Below are positions 17,533 to 26,801 of a stretch of 64,000 nucleotides of DNA, one piece after another. The notes beneath the pieces were generated by a model, which was not told the DNA's origin, searched no databases, and saw only the letters and a program-made list of their open reading frames with translations. The stretch lies in NCBI RefSeq assembly GCF_000174435.1, contig NZ_ACJN02000002.1, positions 811,490 through 875,489 on the forward strand. Direction: 5' to 3'. Position 1 is the first letter of the stretch. The number at the start of each line of letters is the position of its first letter. The translations under genes and the position numbers were made by a program. This DNA is from Desulfonatronospira thiodismutans ASO3-1. Lineage in GTDB: Bacteria; Desulfobacterota; Desulfovibrionia; Desulfovibrionales; Desulfonatronovibrionaceae.

Positions 17533-19701
17533 TTATTCTTCTTCTTTCAGCCTGTTGACCAGTTCGCTTAATTCCTGGGCCTGCTGGGCCAGGTCGGAAA
17601 TGGCCTGGGCCGACTGCTGCATGACGTCCGCGGTCTCCTGGGAAATGCGGCTTATTTCCTCCATGCTTCTGTTTACCTCCTCGCTTGCCGAAGACTGTTC
17701 CTCGCTGGCGGTGGCGATGGAGCGGACCTGGTCCGCTGCCTGCTCTGCCAGGGCCACGATTTCCTTGAGGGCTTCACCGGAATTATTAGCCAGTCCGGTG
17801 GATTCGTCCACCAGCTGCGCCACCTTATCCATGCCCTGGATATTTTCATCCGCACCGCTCTGTATGGATGAAATGGCCTCGCCGACTTCCTTGGTGGCCT
17901 TCATGGTCTTTTCCGCCAGCTTGCGCACTTCGTCGGCCACCACAGCAAAGCCCCGCCCGGCGTCACCGGCCCGGGCCGCTTCTATGGCCGCGTTGAGGGC
18001 CAGAAGGTTGGTCTGGTCGGCTATGTCTTCAATGACGTTCATTATCTGGCCGATCTGCTCGGACTGCTTGCCCAGCCCGGCCAGGCTGTCCTTCATCTCG
18101 CCGGCCTGCTGCTGCACCCTGTTGATGGCCTGGACCGACTGTTTGACCACGTCCGCCCCTTCCAGGGCCTTAGTCCTGGCCTGATCCGAGCTTTCAGCAG
18201 CGCTGGAGGCGTTTTTGGCCACTTCCAGGACAGTGGCATTCATTTCCTCCATGGCTGTAGCGGTCTCACCGGTGCGCTGCTTCTGCTGTTCAGCGCCGCG
18301 GCTGGACTGCTCCACCTGGGCCGATAGTTCGTCGGAAGCCGAGGTCATGCGCTCCACTACTTCTTCAATCTGACCGGCCGCCTGCAGCATTCCCTCGCGC
18401 TTGGCCTTCCTGGCCTGCTCCAGGGCTTCCTCGGCCTCGGACCTGAACTGTTCAGCCTTTTCAGTCTCCTGTCTGGCCTGTTCCTTCTTTTCCTCGGCTT
18501 CGGAGATCTTTTCCTTGAGGTTATCCACCATCTTCTGCAGGCTGTGTCCCAGATCCTGCATTTCATCCCGGGAATCGACCTGAAGCTTTTGCTCCAGGTT
18601 TCCGGCTGAGACCTGGCTGGCAAAGCCGGTTATTTTGTTCAGAGGTCTTAATATGGTCCGGTTGGTGTTGTAGAAGGTGATTCCGGCCAGGATGAGCAGC
18701 AGAAGGGCCATGGTGCCCACCAGGGTGTAGGTGAGATTGCTGATCATGGCCTGTTCGCGGGAGATGTCCAGGACATAGGCCATTACTCCCACCTGATCTC
18801 CGGAATAATCCAAGATGGGAAAAGCGGCCACGGAATAGTTGCCTTCCTGGTGTACAGACAGCTCAGTGCGGCCCGTATCCAGAATATCCGCGCTGATCAT
18901 GCGCTCCAGGTCCCGGTCGTCAGCACCCATGACCTGGACATACCTGTTGTCCAGAACCGGATACTCGGATTCATCCTGCAGCCGGGTGGCTATGTCCAGG
19001 AGGTCCTCGTTCATGTACACCAGCAGGTGCTCACCCTCACCTTCGGCTGCAGCTTCCACCACCGGGTCAAAGTCGATGAGCATTTCCACCGAACCCAGCT
19101 GGTCGCGCTCCTCTCCCATGACCGGCAGGACATTGCGCAGGGTGAAGCCGCCCCGGCCCACCTCCAGGCCCTGGGCAGGGGTGCCGGTATTGTTGACATG
19201 CATGACAGTCTCTCTAAACTCGGAAATATCATCGGAAACATCCTCCCAGTTGCCGTCCACCATGGCGTTTTTGTCCCGCCAGATGCGCACCAGACTGCGG
19301 CCGTTGGGCAGGTGAAAGTGCAGCATAAGGTCTTCGTCCCGGGTTTCCTTAAAGCCGTCAAGCATGTCCGACAGATCCTGGCGCAGCATCTCCCGGCCTT
19401 CCTGGGATTCAGGCGAGCGCAGGTCATCTATGTCTCCCTGCAGTGCAGTGCGATAAGCCTGCTGCACCTCGGGCATGCGGGTAAACAGCGAGGATACGGC
19501 TTCGGATTCCTGGGTGGCCAGAGTCATGGCCCCCTGGATTTCGGCCTGCTTGTTTTCCGAGAGTCGCTGGATGAACTCGTTGCTGACCACTGCCAGCTGA
19601 CGGCCCAAAAGAAAGTAAATAATCAGGATAAGTACTGCCAGGGCGATTATCAGGGGCAAAATTATTTTACCCCGCAGTCTGAGATTGAAAAGCTGTTTCA
19701 T
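17533..19701 (-). CDS. Methyl-accepting chemotaxis protein
   Basis: 722-residue transmembrane chemoreceptor. Order: TM1 (about residues 12-32), a large periplasmic sensor region of about 290 residues that looks like a double-Cache fold ([34 protein letters not shown]), TM2 (about 322-344), HAMP, a coiled region rich in Glu and Lys, then the signalling domain with the invariant hairpin [20 protein letters not shown] (about 557-580). No CheR-binding pentapeptide at the C-terminus. The only other chemotaxis gene in the window is cheD at 44267. The ligand is unknown. The upstream gap (19702-20184) shows no gene. Confidence 0.93.
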   Translation of the reverse strand: MKQLFNLRLRGKIILPLIIALAVLILIIYFLLGRQLAVVSNEFIQRLSENKQAEIQGAMTLATQESEAVSSLFTRMPEVQQAYRTALQGDIDDLRSPESQEGREMLRQDLSDMLDGFKETRDEDLMLHFHLPNGRSLVRIWRDKNAMVDGNWEDVSDDISEFRETVMHVNNTGTPAQGLEVGRGGFTLRNVLPVMGEERDQLGSVEMLIDFDPVVEAAAEGEGEHLLVYMNEDLLDIATRLQDESEYPVLDNRYVQVMGADDRDLERMISADILDTGRTELSVHQEGNYSVAAFPILDYSGDQVGVMAYVLDISREQAMISNLTYTLVGTMALLLLILAGITFYNTNRTILRPLNKITGFASQVSAGNLEQKLQVDSRDEMQDLGHSLQKMVDNLKEKISEAEEKKEQARQETEKAEQFRSEAEEALEQARKAKREGMLQAAGQIEEVVERMTSASDELSAQVEQSSRGAEQQKQRTGETATAMEEMNATVLEVAKNASSAAESSDQARTKALEGADVVKQSVQAINRVQQQAGEMKDSLAGLGKQSEQIGQIMNVIEDIADQTNLLALNAAIEAARAGDAGRGFAVVADEVRKLAEKTMKATKEVGEAISSIQSGADENIQGMDKVAQLVDESTGLANNSGEALKEIVALAEQAADQVRSIATASEEQSSASEEVNRSMEEISRISQETADVMQQSAQAISDLAQQAQELSELVNRLKEEE

Positions 19702-20184
19702 GGATCCTCCTTGTTTTATACTGCCGCATGCCGGGAAAGGCTGCTTTTTTCAGTCCGTAAAGTAAAGATTCAAAGTCCAGGAGGGTGGCCAGGCCCACCT
19801 TCAGCCTGGCCACTCCGGTAAAATAAAAGTCTGCCATCATCAGCAGTCTGCTGTTGCTTTAAGCGTCTTGCCCGGTCATGTTTTTTCCACGTTGTTGCTG
19901 ATTTATGAAATAATGCAGATAAAAGCTGATTCGGTGAAAAAAGAGGTTTCTTTAGCCTGCCTGAGACCTGAATGCTTGCCATCAGTCAGTAGAACAGGTT
20001 TGTCCAAAATAAAAGTGGTGCTTGAATTTTGCGTTGCCAGATATGCACTCCCGGGGCGGGTTTGTCAATGCATACTCAATGATTGTTAAGTCGATTTGAC
20101 AGGGGGCGGGTTGCTGCAAGTGAAAAAGGGGCGTTGTCTTTCGGGCCAGGCAAAAGCCAGCTCAAGAAAATCTATTGTCAATCA
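19702..20184. other. Intergenic region without a supported gene
   Basis: 483 bp between the start of the chemoreceptor gene and the end of the AAA-ATPase gene. It contains a modest hairpin near 19788-19815 (GTGGCCAGG/CCTGGCCAC). No mobile element end or credible ORF is seen. Confidence 0.5.
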
Positions 20185-21732
20185 TCATAAGTTCCTGCTT
20201 TCCCAGTCGAAGCCTGCGATATTACGCTCCCGGGGGTCGAACTCTACCCCGATGAGATAGATCTTCCGGCCGGGTGCGTGGTACTGGTCCGCATATCGCC
20301 TGGACCTGATCTGTTCCAGGGCACTGCCCGGGGTTTTGTCCAAGCCCTGAACCTTGAACTCACAAATAAAGACTTTGTCCTCCAGCTTGACCGTCAAATC
20401 TATCCGGCCCATGCTGGTGGCGTCCTCAGGGATGACCTCCAGTCCCAGGGCGGCAAAATAGCAGTAAAAAATCGAGGCGTAATAGCCCTCGTACCCGGCC
20501 AGCTGGTTTTTGCGGTACCAGTCATGGGGAATGGAGGCGAAAAAGGCGTGAAAAATATCTTTCAGGGCTTCCGGATTCTCCGCCTCCAGGGCATCCAGGG
20601 CCGCGAACTTGGTCTTTTCCGAAGCGGAGAGGTTGCCCGTGAGATAGGGCAGCAGGGAATCGGTCAGGCTCTGCTTCACCTCCTGGTTGGGGTAGCTAAG
20701 AAAGAAGCGCCTGGTCCCGGCGGTCTGGGAAACCTTCCTGATGGTCAGGTACCCGGCCTGAAACATCAGGGTCTCTACCTCCAGGTGATCCACATCAAAA
20801 CTGCCCAGTAGTTTTTCACTGGCCTGGACCTGTTCCAGATCCGGAACAAAGTATTTCCGTTCCTGCATGAGCTTGATCAAAAAACTGGGAGTGCCGGTCT
20901 CAAACCAGTAAGGCCGAAGTTCCTTAGAGTCCAGATAGAGCAAAATATCAAAGGGATTATAGACCTCTTCTCCCAGCCAGCTGTAGCCGTTGTACCAGTA
21001 CCGGACCTGTTCCAGGTCTACACCTGCAAGCCGTTCCGCAAACACGGTTTCCAGGTCCTTCTGGGTATAGCCGCAGATTGCAGAGTAGCGTCTGTCTATG
21101 GTGATGTCCTGGAGATTGTTCAGCCCGCTGAACAAAGAGACCTTGCTGAACTTGGAGACCCCGGTGATAAAAACAAACTGGATATACGGGTCACTGTCCT
21201 TGATCACGGAATAGTAGTTCTTTAACTCATCCCTGAGGGCCGCGGCGGTGTCCCGGTCCTCGATATTGTCCAGAATGGGCTTGTCGTATTCGTCCACCAG
21301 GATAACCACTTTCTGGCTGAATCTGGAATACAGGGAATAAATCAATTCGGCAAAGCGTTCGCGCAAATCAGGACGTTTAAGAGTGATGCCGTATTCCATC
21401 TCCTGATTTTCCAGAATTGTTCCAAAGCGTATTTCCAGGTCCTCAAGCTTTTGTAGGTGCCCGGACCCGAAGCTGATATGGATCACCGGATTGGTTTGGT
21501 TCCAGTCCCAGTTCTCTTCCAGATAAAGCCCCTGAAACAGATCCTTCTTGCCCTGGTAAGCGGCCTTGATGGTGCTTAAAAACAGGCTCTTGCCAAACCG
21601 CCTGGGTCGTGAAAGAAAATAGTATTTACCCTGGGAGGTTACCTCGTGCACGAATCCGGTCTTGTCCACATAATAATATCCTTCCTGGATCAAGTTCTCA
21701 AAGGTCTGGATCCCTATGGGCAGTTTTTTCAT
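20185..21732 (-). CDS. AAA-ATPase-like protein with PD-(D/E)XK nuclease-like domain (DUF1703 type)
   Basis: 515-residue protein of the family that combines a predicted AAA-ATPase (PF09820-like) with a C-terminal PD-(D/E)XK nuclease-like domain (DUF1703). Visible: MKKLPIGIQTFENL start, YYYVDKTGFV, a P-loop-like SRPRRFGKSLF (residues 41-51), Walker B-like VVILVDEYDKPI (about 138), and a C-terminal RIDLTVKL...VFICEFKV pattern matching the nuclease core. The ATG at 21732 has AGGAG six bases upstream. These genes are often multicopy, patchily distributed and of unknown function. The neighbouring MazEF-like pair fits an accessory setting. Confidence 0.85.
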   Translation of the reverse strand: MKKLPIGIQTFENLIQEGYYYVDKTGFVHEVTSQGKYYFLSRPRRFGKSLFLSTIKAAYQGKKDLFQGLYLEENWDWNQTNPVIHISFGSGHLQKLEDLEIRFGTILENQEMEYGITLKRPDLRERFAELIYSLYSRFSQKVVILVDEYDKPILDNIEDRDTAAALRDELKNYYSVIKDSDPYIQFVFITGVSKFSKVSLFSGLNNLQDITIDRRYSAICGYTQKDLETVFAERLAGVDLEQVRYWYNGYSWLGEEVYNPFDILLYLDSKELRPYWFETGTPSFLIKLMQERKYFVPDLEQVQASEKLLGSFDVDHLEVETLMFQAGYLTIRKVSQTAGTRRFFLSYPNQEVKQSLTDSLLPYLTGNLSASEKTKFAALDALEAENPEALKDIFHAFFASIPHDWYRKNQLAGYEGYYASIFYCYFAALGLEVIPEDATSMGRIDLTVKLEDKVFICEFKVQGLDKTPGSALEQIRSRRYADQYHAPGRKIYLIGVEFDPRERNIAGFDWESRNL

Positions 21733-21886
21733 GTTCAGCTCCTGGTAACTGCTATGGTTGCCCGGTTCAGTTCTTGGGTCAAAAGTTAGAGCCTGGGTGA
21801 AAGAGAGTGGGACAGGCACATACTGCTTGTAATCATCTTCACATTTCGCGCTTGACGCGAAGTGTGCAATTAAAAAGGAAGAGAGT

Positions 21887-22243
21887 TCAAGTACAGTGTT
21901 CCGGATCAATGTCCAGGATCAAGGCAACAGCCTTTTTAACGGCATCCAACTCCGCTGAGTTGATCTGCCCGAGCTTTTCCAGAAACCGTTGATGGCTGAG
22001 GGACCTGAGCTGATAACAGTCGATGGCGGACTTTTTCTGAAGGGCATTGGACACGCTGGGTTCCAGGCAGACAAAAAAAGGATTGCCTTCCCAGTTCGGA
22101 TTCCAGGTGGTTACGGGGACGACAATGGCTAACTTCAGATGTTTGCTGTGACCGCCATTCAAGATGACAACAGGGCGCGTCTTTTTGATTTCATCTCCCA
22201 GTGTGGGCGCAAGGTTGACCCAGTAAATGTCACCAACGTTCAA
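21887..22243 (-). CDS. MazF/PemK-type toxin
   Basis: 118-residue endoribonuclease-like toxin of the CcdB/PemK fold. The N-terminus MNVGDIYWVNLAPTLGDEIK and KTRPVVILN match the family core that contains the catalytic arginine and threonine region (VVPVTTW). Its start overlaps the antitoxin gene by 14 bases, giving translational coupling. The pair is followed by the AAA-ATPase gene. Confidence 0.9.
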   Translation of the reverse strand: MNVGDIYWVNLAPTLGDEIKKTRPVVILNGGHSKHLKLAIVVPVTTWNPNWEGNPFFVCLEPSVSNALQKKSAIDCYQLRSLSHQRFLEKLGQINSAELDAVKKAVALILDIDPEHCT

Positions 22244-22472
22244 AGTCTTCCCCTTCTATGTCTTCAAACTGATTGGGATAGGGCCCCTGCCCAATCATTT
22301 CCATGGCCTGCTGCCTCTTGAGAGCCCGAAGCCTTTTGCGGTCTTCCCTGACCTGGGTCTTGACCGCCTGACGCATGTACTCACTTAAGCTTTTGTAGTT
22401 CAATTCTTTGTAGACTTTCTTGATGAACTCATAGTGTTCAGGCTCTATTTGGATTTTGGTCTGAATAAGCAT
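22230..22472 (-). CDS. Antitoxin partner of the MazF-like toxin (ribbon-helix-helix-like)
   Basis: 80-residue protein starting MLIQTKIQIEPEHYEFIKK: an N-terminal beta strand and helices (LSEYMRQAVKTQV) typical of ribbon-helix-helix DNA-binding antitoxins, then an acidic tail (FEDIEGEDFERW) likely to bind the toxin. The ATG at 22472 follows GAGAGG. The frame extends upstream to 22538 but those codons lie in mobile element D, so the shorter start is preferred. Only 22 bp separate its start from the element. Confidence 0.8.
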   Translation of the reverse strand: MLIQTKIQIEPEHYEFIKKVYKELNYKSLSEYMRQAVKTQVREDRKRLRALKRQQAMEMIGQGPYPNQFEDIEGEDFERW

Positions 22473-22494
22473 CGGGAACCTCTCATTTCTGTCC

Positions 22495-22654
22495 TTAACA
22501 CTACAGCGAAATTTATAAAATACAGTATGGTATCTCAATTGGGGACAGGCACCCCCGCACTTATTTTTCTGAAGGATGATTAACAGGTTTTAAAAATAAG
22601 TGCAGGGAGAGCCAGTCCCCGGAGGTCAATAAATAAGTTTCGCTGTAGTGTTAA
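22495..22654. mobile_element. MITE-like element D (CACTACAGCGAAA ends, 4-bp repeat TTAA)
   Basis: Near-identical copy of element C. Arms CACTACAGCGAAA/TTTCGCTGTAGTG are bordered on both sides by TTAA (22495-22498, 22651-22654). The interior hairpin has GCACTTATTTTT against AAAAATAAGTGC. On the minus strand a TTGAGA...TATAAA promoter-like pair with a short 15-bp spacer points at the antitoxin-toxin operon. Confidence 0.82.
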
Positions 22655-22769
22655 AAAATATGATAATTATAATTAGGGTCTTTCTGGGCCAAATGTCAAG
22701 GGCATTAAACTGGGCCCAATTATCTGTTGTCGGGGAGTAGGCCCACTTTCATGAAGATTGCGTCTTTTT

Positions 22770-22976
22770 TTAAGACGATAGGTATTGTAATTTGTGTATT
22801 TGGAGCGAGTATCTGGTATTTACGTGTGTCTGCATGCAAAGATCAATAAACCTTGATTTCACCGGGCCTGCCTGGCATCGGTCCAGGTTGAACTCGCCGT
22901 GCCCCCGGGCGTACTCCTCCAGTACTACGGGCAGGGCGTCATCCCAGATTTGCCGGAGCATGGGCGCGTTGAGCAT
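22770..22976 (-). pseudogene. Possible gene remnant (unrecognised)
   Basis: A 68-codon frame whose first ~40 residues look protein-like (MLNAPMLRQIWDDALPVVLE, then EYARGHGEFNLDRCQAG). Another open stretch upstream in a different frame (about 22985-23030, GQDINAHKEAE) could be the preceding part of the same gene, separated by a frameshift. I do not recognise the family. The rest of the 22655-23062 gap shows nothing clear. Confidence 0.25.
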
Positions 22977-23062
22977 TCGGCCTCTTTATGGGCGTTGATG
23001 TCCTGGCCTGCGCTTAGGTAAAAGGCAAAACGGGCTGGGTGAACGGAATGCGGAAAATCGAG

Positions 23063-23102
23063 AAAAAACCCGGCACTGAGGCATGTCTGAGTGCCGGGTT
23101 TT
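23063..23102 (-). terminator. Rho-independent terminator of the radical SAM gene
   Basis: A 13-bp stem AAAACCCGGCACT/AGTGCCGGGTTTT with a 12-base loop and a T6 tail on the minus strand. It lies 12 bases beyond the stop of the gene at 23115. Confidence 0.85.
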
Positions 23103-23114
23103 CCTGAAGCAGGA

Positions 23115-24593
23115 TCAGGTATTGCGGCAGCGCTTGTAAATGCGCTGGAAATGATGCCCGAAGATGCTCAGCTCCACCACCTCGGGCAGGGCTCTGGTCT
23201 TGGTGAGTGCGGTTTTTATCAGCACCTTCCAGAACCAGGGCGCACTTCTGGAAAAGATACCGATACGCCAGATGCTGCGCCACAGGGCAATGATGTCGTG
23301 GCGGTTGATCCTGGACCGGGATGTTGGCCTGTAGCTCTTGAGAAAGGTCTCAATGCGCTGATAATAGTATCTGGGAGAATATATTGTGGATACGATGTCC
23401 CGGTAACCGGCCAGCAGGGTTTCCGTGCCCATCCTGGGGATGAAGTTCAGGCTGCCGTCGGTGTTTTCCCCGGTGGGGGTATAAAGAAGGCGGCCTTCCT
23501 TCTGCAGGCGCTCCCAGAGCCTGGTCCGGGGCAGGGCTCCCAAAAGGCCCACCATGGCCGTGACCACTCCACTTTGCTGGATAAAGCGGATCTGGGATTC
23601 GAAAATGCTTTCATTGTCATTGTCAAAGCCGACAATAAATCCTCCCATGACCAGCATTCCGTTCTGGTGAATGGTCTCCACCGCCTGGACCAGGTCGCGG
23701 CTGCTGTTCTGATTCTTGCCGCACTCCTGCAGGCTCTCCTTGTTGGGCGTTTCCAGGCCCAGAAAGACCTTGTTGAAATTGGACTGGCGCATGAGGTCCA
23801 TAAGTTCCTGATCATCAGCCAGCTCCACACTGGCCTCGGTAAAAAGAACAAAGGGGTAATCGTGCTCAGCCTGCCACTCTTTGAGGCTGGCAAGCATTTT
23901 TTTGACTTTGCGCTTGTTGCCAATGAAGTTGTCGTCCACTATAAACAGGGAACCTCGCCAGCCGGCATTGTACAGGGTCTCCACCTCGTTTATCATCTGT
24001 TCCGGCGATTTGGTCCTGGGGCGGCGGCCGTTCATTATAACAATGTCGCAGAATTCGCACTGGTAAGGGCATCCCCTGGAATACTGAATGGCCATGGAGG
24101 CGTACTTGCGCATGTCGATGAGTGACCATTCCGGTACCGGGGTGCGGTCCAGTGCGGGGCGTTCCTGGGAAGTGTATATCCGCTCGGGTTTACCCATCTC
24201 CAGGTCCTTTAGAAACAGGGGCAGGGTTGTTTCTGCCTCGTTCAGGATAAGGTGGTCCACCTCGGGGTAGCTTTCAGGCTGTGAGGTAAAGGCCGGACCA
24301 CCGGCCACAACTGTTTTGCCTTTTTCCTTGCTGCGGCTTATGACTTCCCGGGCGCTTTTGTCCTGGACCAGCATGGCACTGACCAGAACCATGTCCGCCC
24401 ATTCTATGTCCGAGTCGCTAAGGCTCTCAACATTGAGGTCCACAACCCTTTTCTCCCATTCCCCAGGGAGCATGGCTGCCACAGTGAGCAGGCCGGTGGG
24501 AGGATAGGCCGCTTTTTTGGAAATAAAGCGCAGGGCATGCTTAAAACTCCAGAATGTGTCAGGATATTGAGGGTACACCATTAATGTGCGCAT
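23115..24593 (-). CDS. B12-binding radical SAM protein with C-terminal DUF4070-like region
   Basis: 492-residue cytoplasmic enzyme. Order: cobalamin-binding-like N-terminal domain (MRTLMVYPQYPDTFWSFKHA, LVSAMLVQDKSA, VAGGPAFTSQ), radical SAM motif CPYQCEFC (about residue 178), IVDDNFIGNKRKVK and FLGLETPNKESL, then a C-terminal extension of about 120 residues of DUF4070 type (YYQRIETFLKSY, FWKVLIKTAL). This architecture resembles hopanoid-related and other lipid-linked radical SAM proteins, but no hopanoid genes are nearby. Element E lies 60 bp upstream and a strong terminator follows, so it is probably monocistronic. Confidence 0.85.
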   Translation of the reverse strand: MRTLMVYPQYPDTFWSFKHALRFISKKAAYPPTGLLTVAAMLPGEWEKRVVDLNVESLSDSDIEWADMVLVSAMLVQDKSAREVISRSKEKGKTVVAGGPAFTSQPESYPEVDHLILNEAETTLPLFLKDLEMGKPERIYTSQERPALDRTPVPEWSLIDMRKYASMAIQYSRGCPYQCEFCDIVIMNGRRPRTKSPEQMINEVETLYNAGWRGSLFIVDDNFIGNKRKVKKMLASLKEWQAEHDYPFVLFTEASVELADDQELMDLMRQSNFNKVFLGLETPNKESLQECGKNQNSSRDLVQAVETIHQNGMLVMGGFIVGFDNDNESIFESQIRFIQQSGVVTAMVGLLGALPRTRLWERLQKEGRLLYTPTGENTDGSLNFIPRMGTETLLAGYRDIVSTIYSPRYYYQRIETFLKSYRPTSRSRINRHDIIALWRSIWRIGIFSRSAPWFWKVLIKTALTKTRALPEVVELSIFGHHFQRIYKRCRNT

Positions 24594-24652
24594 AAATAAT
24601 ACCGCCTTTCTCTTTTTATGCAGAGGCCCTGGGATACAGGGATTGATTTGAT

Positions 24653-24792
24653 GTAACAGTTCAGCCCTTTTTTAAGGAAAGCAGGGGGCTGGCACCCCTG
24701 CACTCATTTTTTTGAAAAAGTATTGACAGGTTTTAAAAATAAGTGCGGGGAGAGCCACTCCCAGTGCTACATGCAAATGGCTGAACTGTTAC
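24653..24792. mobile_element. MITE-like element E with exact 8-bp target duplication
   Basis: 140-bp element with terminal inverted repeats GTAACAGTTCAGCC/GGCTGAACTGTTAC. The octamer GATTTGAT occurs immediately before (24645-24652) and after (24793-24800), an exact 8-bp duplication. The interior contains GGCACCCCTGCACTCATTTTTTT against AAAAATAAGTGCGGGGAGAG, a variant of the hairpin cassette in C and D. No ORF. Confidence 0.88.
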
Positions 24793-24800
24793 GATTTGAT

Positions 24801-25047
24801 GCAGTTAAAAAAATCGACACAGGGGCATACAGGTTGTCTTGCCCTTGATACATAAGCCTTCAACTATAAGGCACACTGGAATGTAATGCATTGAAATGAG
24901 AAATTCAAGCCCCCTTTTTGCAATTTAATATGTGCCGGGCGAAGATTTTAGCAGGTTAGCCTTTTTTTCTGGCGGCACTGCCGGAAGTGCTCAAGGGTTA
25001 CAGGTCCTGGAGGGATATAAGCCGGACAGTCTCCGGTGAAAAAAGCT
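24801..25047. other. Intergenic spacer between two mobile elements
   Basis: About 250 bp of AT-rich to mixed sequence between elements E and F. No credible ORF, RNA gene or repeat end was seen. Confidence 0.5.
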
Positions 25048-25055
25048 GGTTGCGG

Positions 25056-25313
25056 GTAACCATTCAGGGGGGGGCGGAACCATACAAGTTTGCCTGTCTG
25101 GCAGACGGGCGGGCAACGCCTTTCTAGTGCTCTTTATTCTTCAAAACCGTGTGTGCGAAGCACCAGTGTGAAGCCTGCAGGCTTCCAGTGCCAGAAAAGA
25201 TTATTTTGGCACTGGCAACTTCGTTGCCCACGGGCGGCTTTGCCGCTCACGGTTGAGAAGTACGCCTGAAGTCTACTCTCGGTGGTGATTACTGGAACCC
25301 ACTGAATGGTTAC
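25056..25313. mobile_element. MITE-like element F with exact 8-bp target duplication and a different core
   Basis: 258-bp element with ends GTAACCATTCAGGGGG and CACTGAATGGTTAC, flanked by identical octamers GGTTGCGG (25048-25055 and 25314-25321). Unlike A, B and K, the interior lacks the GGGGACAG hairpin and instead has inverted repeats around CCAGTGCCA...TTGGCACTGG. Near its right end GGTGGTGATTACT is the inverse of the AATCACCACCGAG segment found near the right end of the other members. Confidence 0.88.
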
Positions 25314-25530
25314 GGTTGCGGGGAAGCGTGATTGCAGGCTCAAAACTTTTTATCTCTTAAAGGACTTGAGGAACAGCAGAAAAACCTTTAAGCCGTGATG
25401 GTTACAGGGCAGCAGGTATTTTCAGGTATATATTTCAGGGTTGAAAGCCTGAGCCTGATGCCGGGATATTTCTGGAGATTAGTACTAACGCGGACTTTGC
25501 CCGCAACCCAATAAAGAAAAGAGCTTTTTT

Positions 25531-25734
25531 GACAGGATTAACAGGATTAAGAGATTGATTAAGAGAAAAACATTTTAGTCCTGGCCGGGAGCCAGGCCAA
25601 AAGGTAATCACTCCAGCACTCACTTTTTTTCCGGCACTCATGAATGCCAGAAGAAAGTGAGTGCTGGATGGCTAATGCAATCTGCGGCTTCCGGCCGCAG
25701 ATTGCATTAGCCTGTCAATCCTGTTAATCCTGTC
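25531..25734. repeat. Nested palindromic element with GACAGGATTAACAGGATT ends
   Basis: 204-bp structure with perfect 18-bp terminal inverted repeats GACAGGATTAACAGGATT/AATCCTGTTAATCCTGTC. Inside are a second stem (CCAGCACTCACTTT/AAAGTGAGTGCTGG, near 25614-25667) and a perfect 18-bp stem with 5-base loop (25671-25711, GCTAATGCAATCTGCGGC arm). No flanking duplication was found. It ends about 57 bp before hldD and could form its 5' leader hairpin. Confidence 0.8.
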
Positions 25735-25791
25735 TAAGTTTCTTGTTTTTTATGACAGGGTTTCAGGAGTAAGTCTAAAGGAGATGAACCA

Positions 25792-26784
25792 GTGTATATA
25801 GTGACCGGAGGGGCCGGATTCATCGGCAGCGGATTTGTCTGGAAGCTGAACAGCATGGGCATTGAGAATATTCTCATAGTGGATCGTCTGGGGCATAAAG
25901 AGAAATGGAAGAACCTGGTCAACCTCAGGTTTCAGAATTTTGAACATAAGGACAGTTTTCTGGACAGGCTGGAAAACGGTGATTTCGGAAGGGTGGAAGC
26001 CATAATCCACATGGGGGCCTGTTCTTCCACCACGGAAAGTGACGCCGATTATCTAATGCACAACAATTTCAGTTATTCTCAGAGACTGGCCAGGTACTGC
26101 ATAAGCAGCGGCTCCAGGTTTATATATGCCAGCAGTGCGGCAACCTACGGGGACGGCAGCCGTGGATTCAGCGATGACCCGGAAATCATGCCGGACCTGC
26201 AGCCACTGAACATGTACGGATACTCCAAGCAGCTCTTTGATCTTTGGATGCACAGGCAAAACTGGTTGGACAGGGCTGTGGGGCTGAAGTTCTTCAATGT
26301 TTACGGTCCCAACGAGTATCATAAGGAAGACATGCAGAGCGTGGTGCGCAAGGCATATTTTCAGGTGAAGCAAACCGGGAGGGTGCGGCTTTTCAAGTCC
26401 TATCACCCTGATTATCGGCACGGGGAGCAGAAAAGAGACTTTATTTATCTCAAGGACTGCCTGGAGGCCATGGCCTGGCTTCTGGAACACCAGGAAGTAA
26501 ACGGGGTTTTCAACCTGGGTTCCGGGCGGGCCGAGTCCTGGAACGACCTGGCCGGTGCCGTGTTCAAAGCCCTGGGCCGGGAAACGGATATCGAATACAT
26601 AGACATGCCCGAGGAAATACGGCCCAAATACCAGTATTTTACCCGGGCCCGGATGCACAGGCTGGAGGCCACCGGATGCCCGGTACGTTTTTCTTCCCTG
26701 GAAGAGGGGGTGCATGATTATATTCTAAATCACCTGGAACAGGATGATCCCTATCTTTCACTGCGACCTGTTGAACACCAATAA
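25792..26784 (+). CDS. hldD: ADP-L-glycero-D-manno-heptose 6-epimerase
   Basis: Extended short-chain dehydrogenase that epimerises ADP-D,D-heptose to ADP-L,D-heptose for the LPS inner core. 330 residues. Rossmann motif TGGAGFIGSGFV at the N-terminus, GACSSTTESD, SSAATYGDG, the catalytic YxxxK in YGYSK, and NVYGPNEYHK are all typical of HldD (RfaD). Translation starts at GTG 25792, preceded by AAGGAG. It fits with the lptFG genes in indicating a heptose-containing LPS. The universal-stress gene follows 17 bases later and may be co-transcribed. Confidence 0.93.
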   Translation: MYIVTGGAGFIGSGFVWKLNSMGIENILIVDRLGHKEKWKNLVNLRFQNFEHKDSFLDRLENGDFGRVEAIIHMGACSSTTESDADYLMHNNFSYSQRLARYCISSGSRFIYASSAATYGDGSRGFSDDPEIMPDLQPLNMYGYSKQLFDLWMHRQNWLDRAVGLKFFNVYGPNEYHKEDMQSVVRKAYFQVKQTGRVRLFKSYHPDYRHGEQKRDFIYLKDCLEAMAWLLEHQEVNGVFNLGSGRAESWNDLAGAVFKALGRETDIEYIDMPEEIRPKYQYFTRARMHRLEATGCPVRFSSLEEGVHDYILNHLEQDDPYLSLRPVEHQ

Positions 26785-26801
26785 TAAGCGATCAGTAGTT
26801 T

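Noticed and set aside
18850-19821. A 323-codon open frame opposite the chemoreceptor
   Set aside because: Antisense of the sensor region; no motif or ribosome-binding site.
19702-20184. A riboswitch or c-di-GMP aptamer upstream of the chemoreceptor
   Set aside because: No conserved aptamer core could be recognised by eye; only a simple hairpin is present.
22473-22538. Upstream extension of the antitoxin gene
   Set aside because: Those codons lie mostly in mobile element D and break the ribbon-helix-helix start.
23091-24125. A 344-codon frame opposite the radical SAM gene
   Set aside because: It overlaps the terminator and the coding region of the real gene; no domain.
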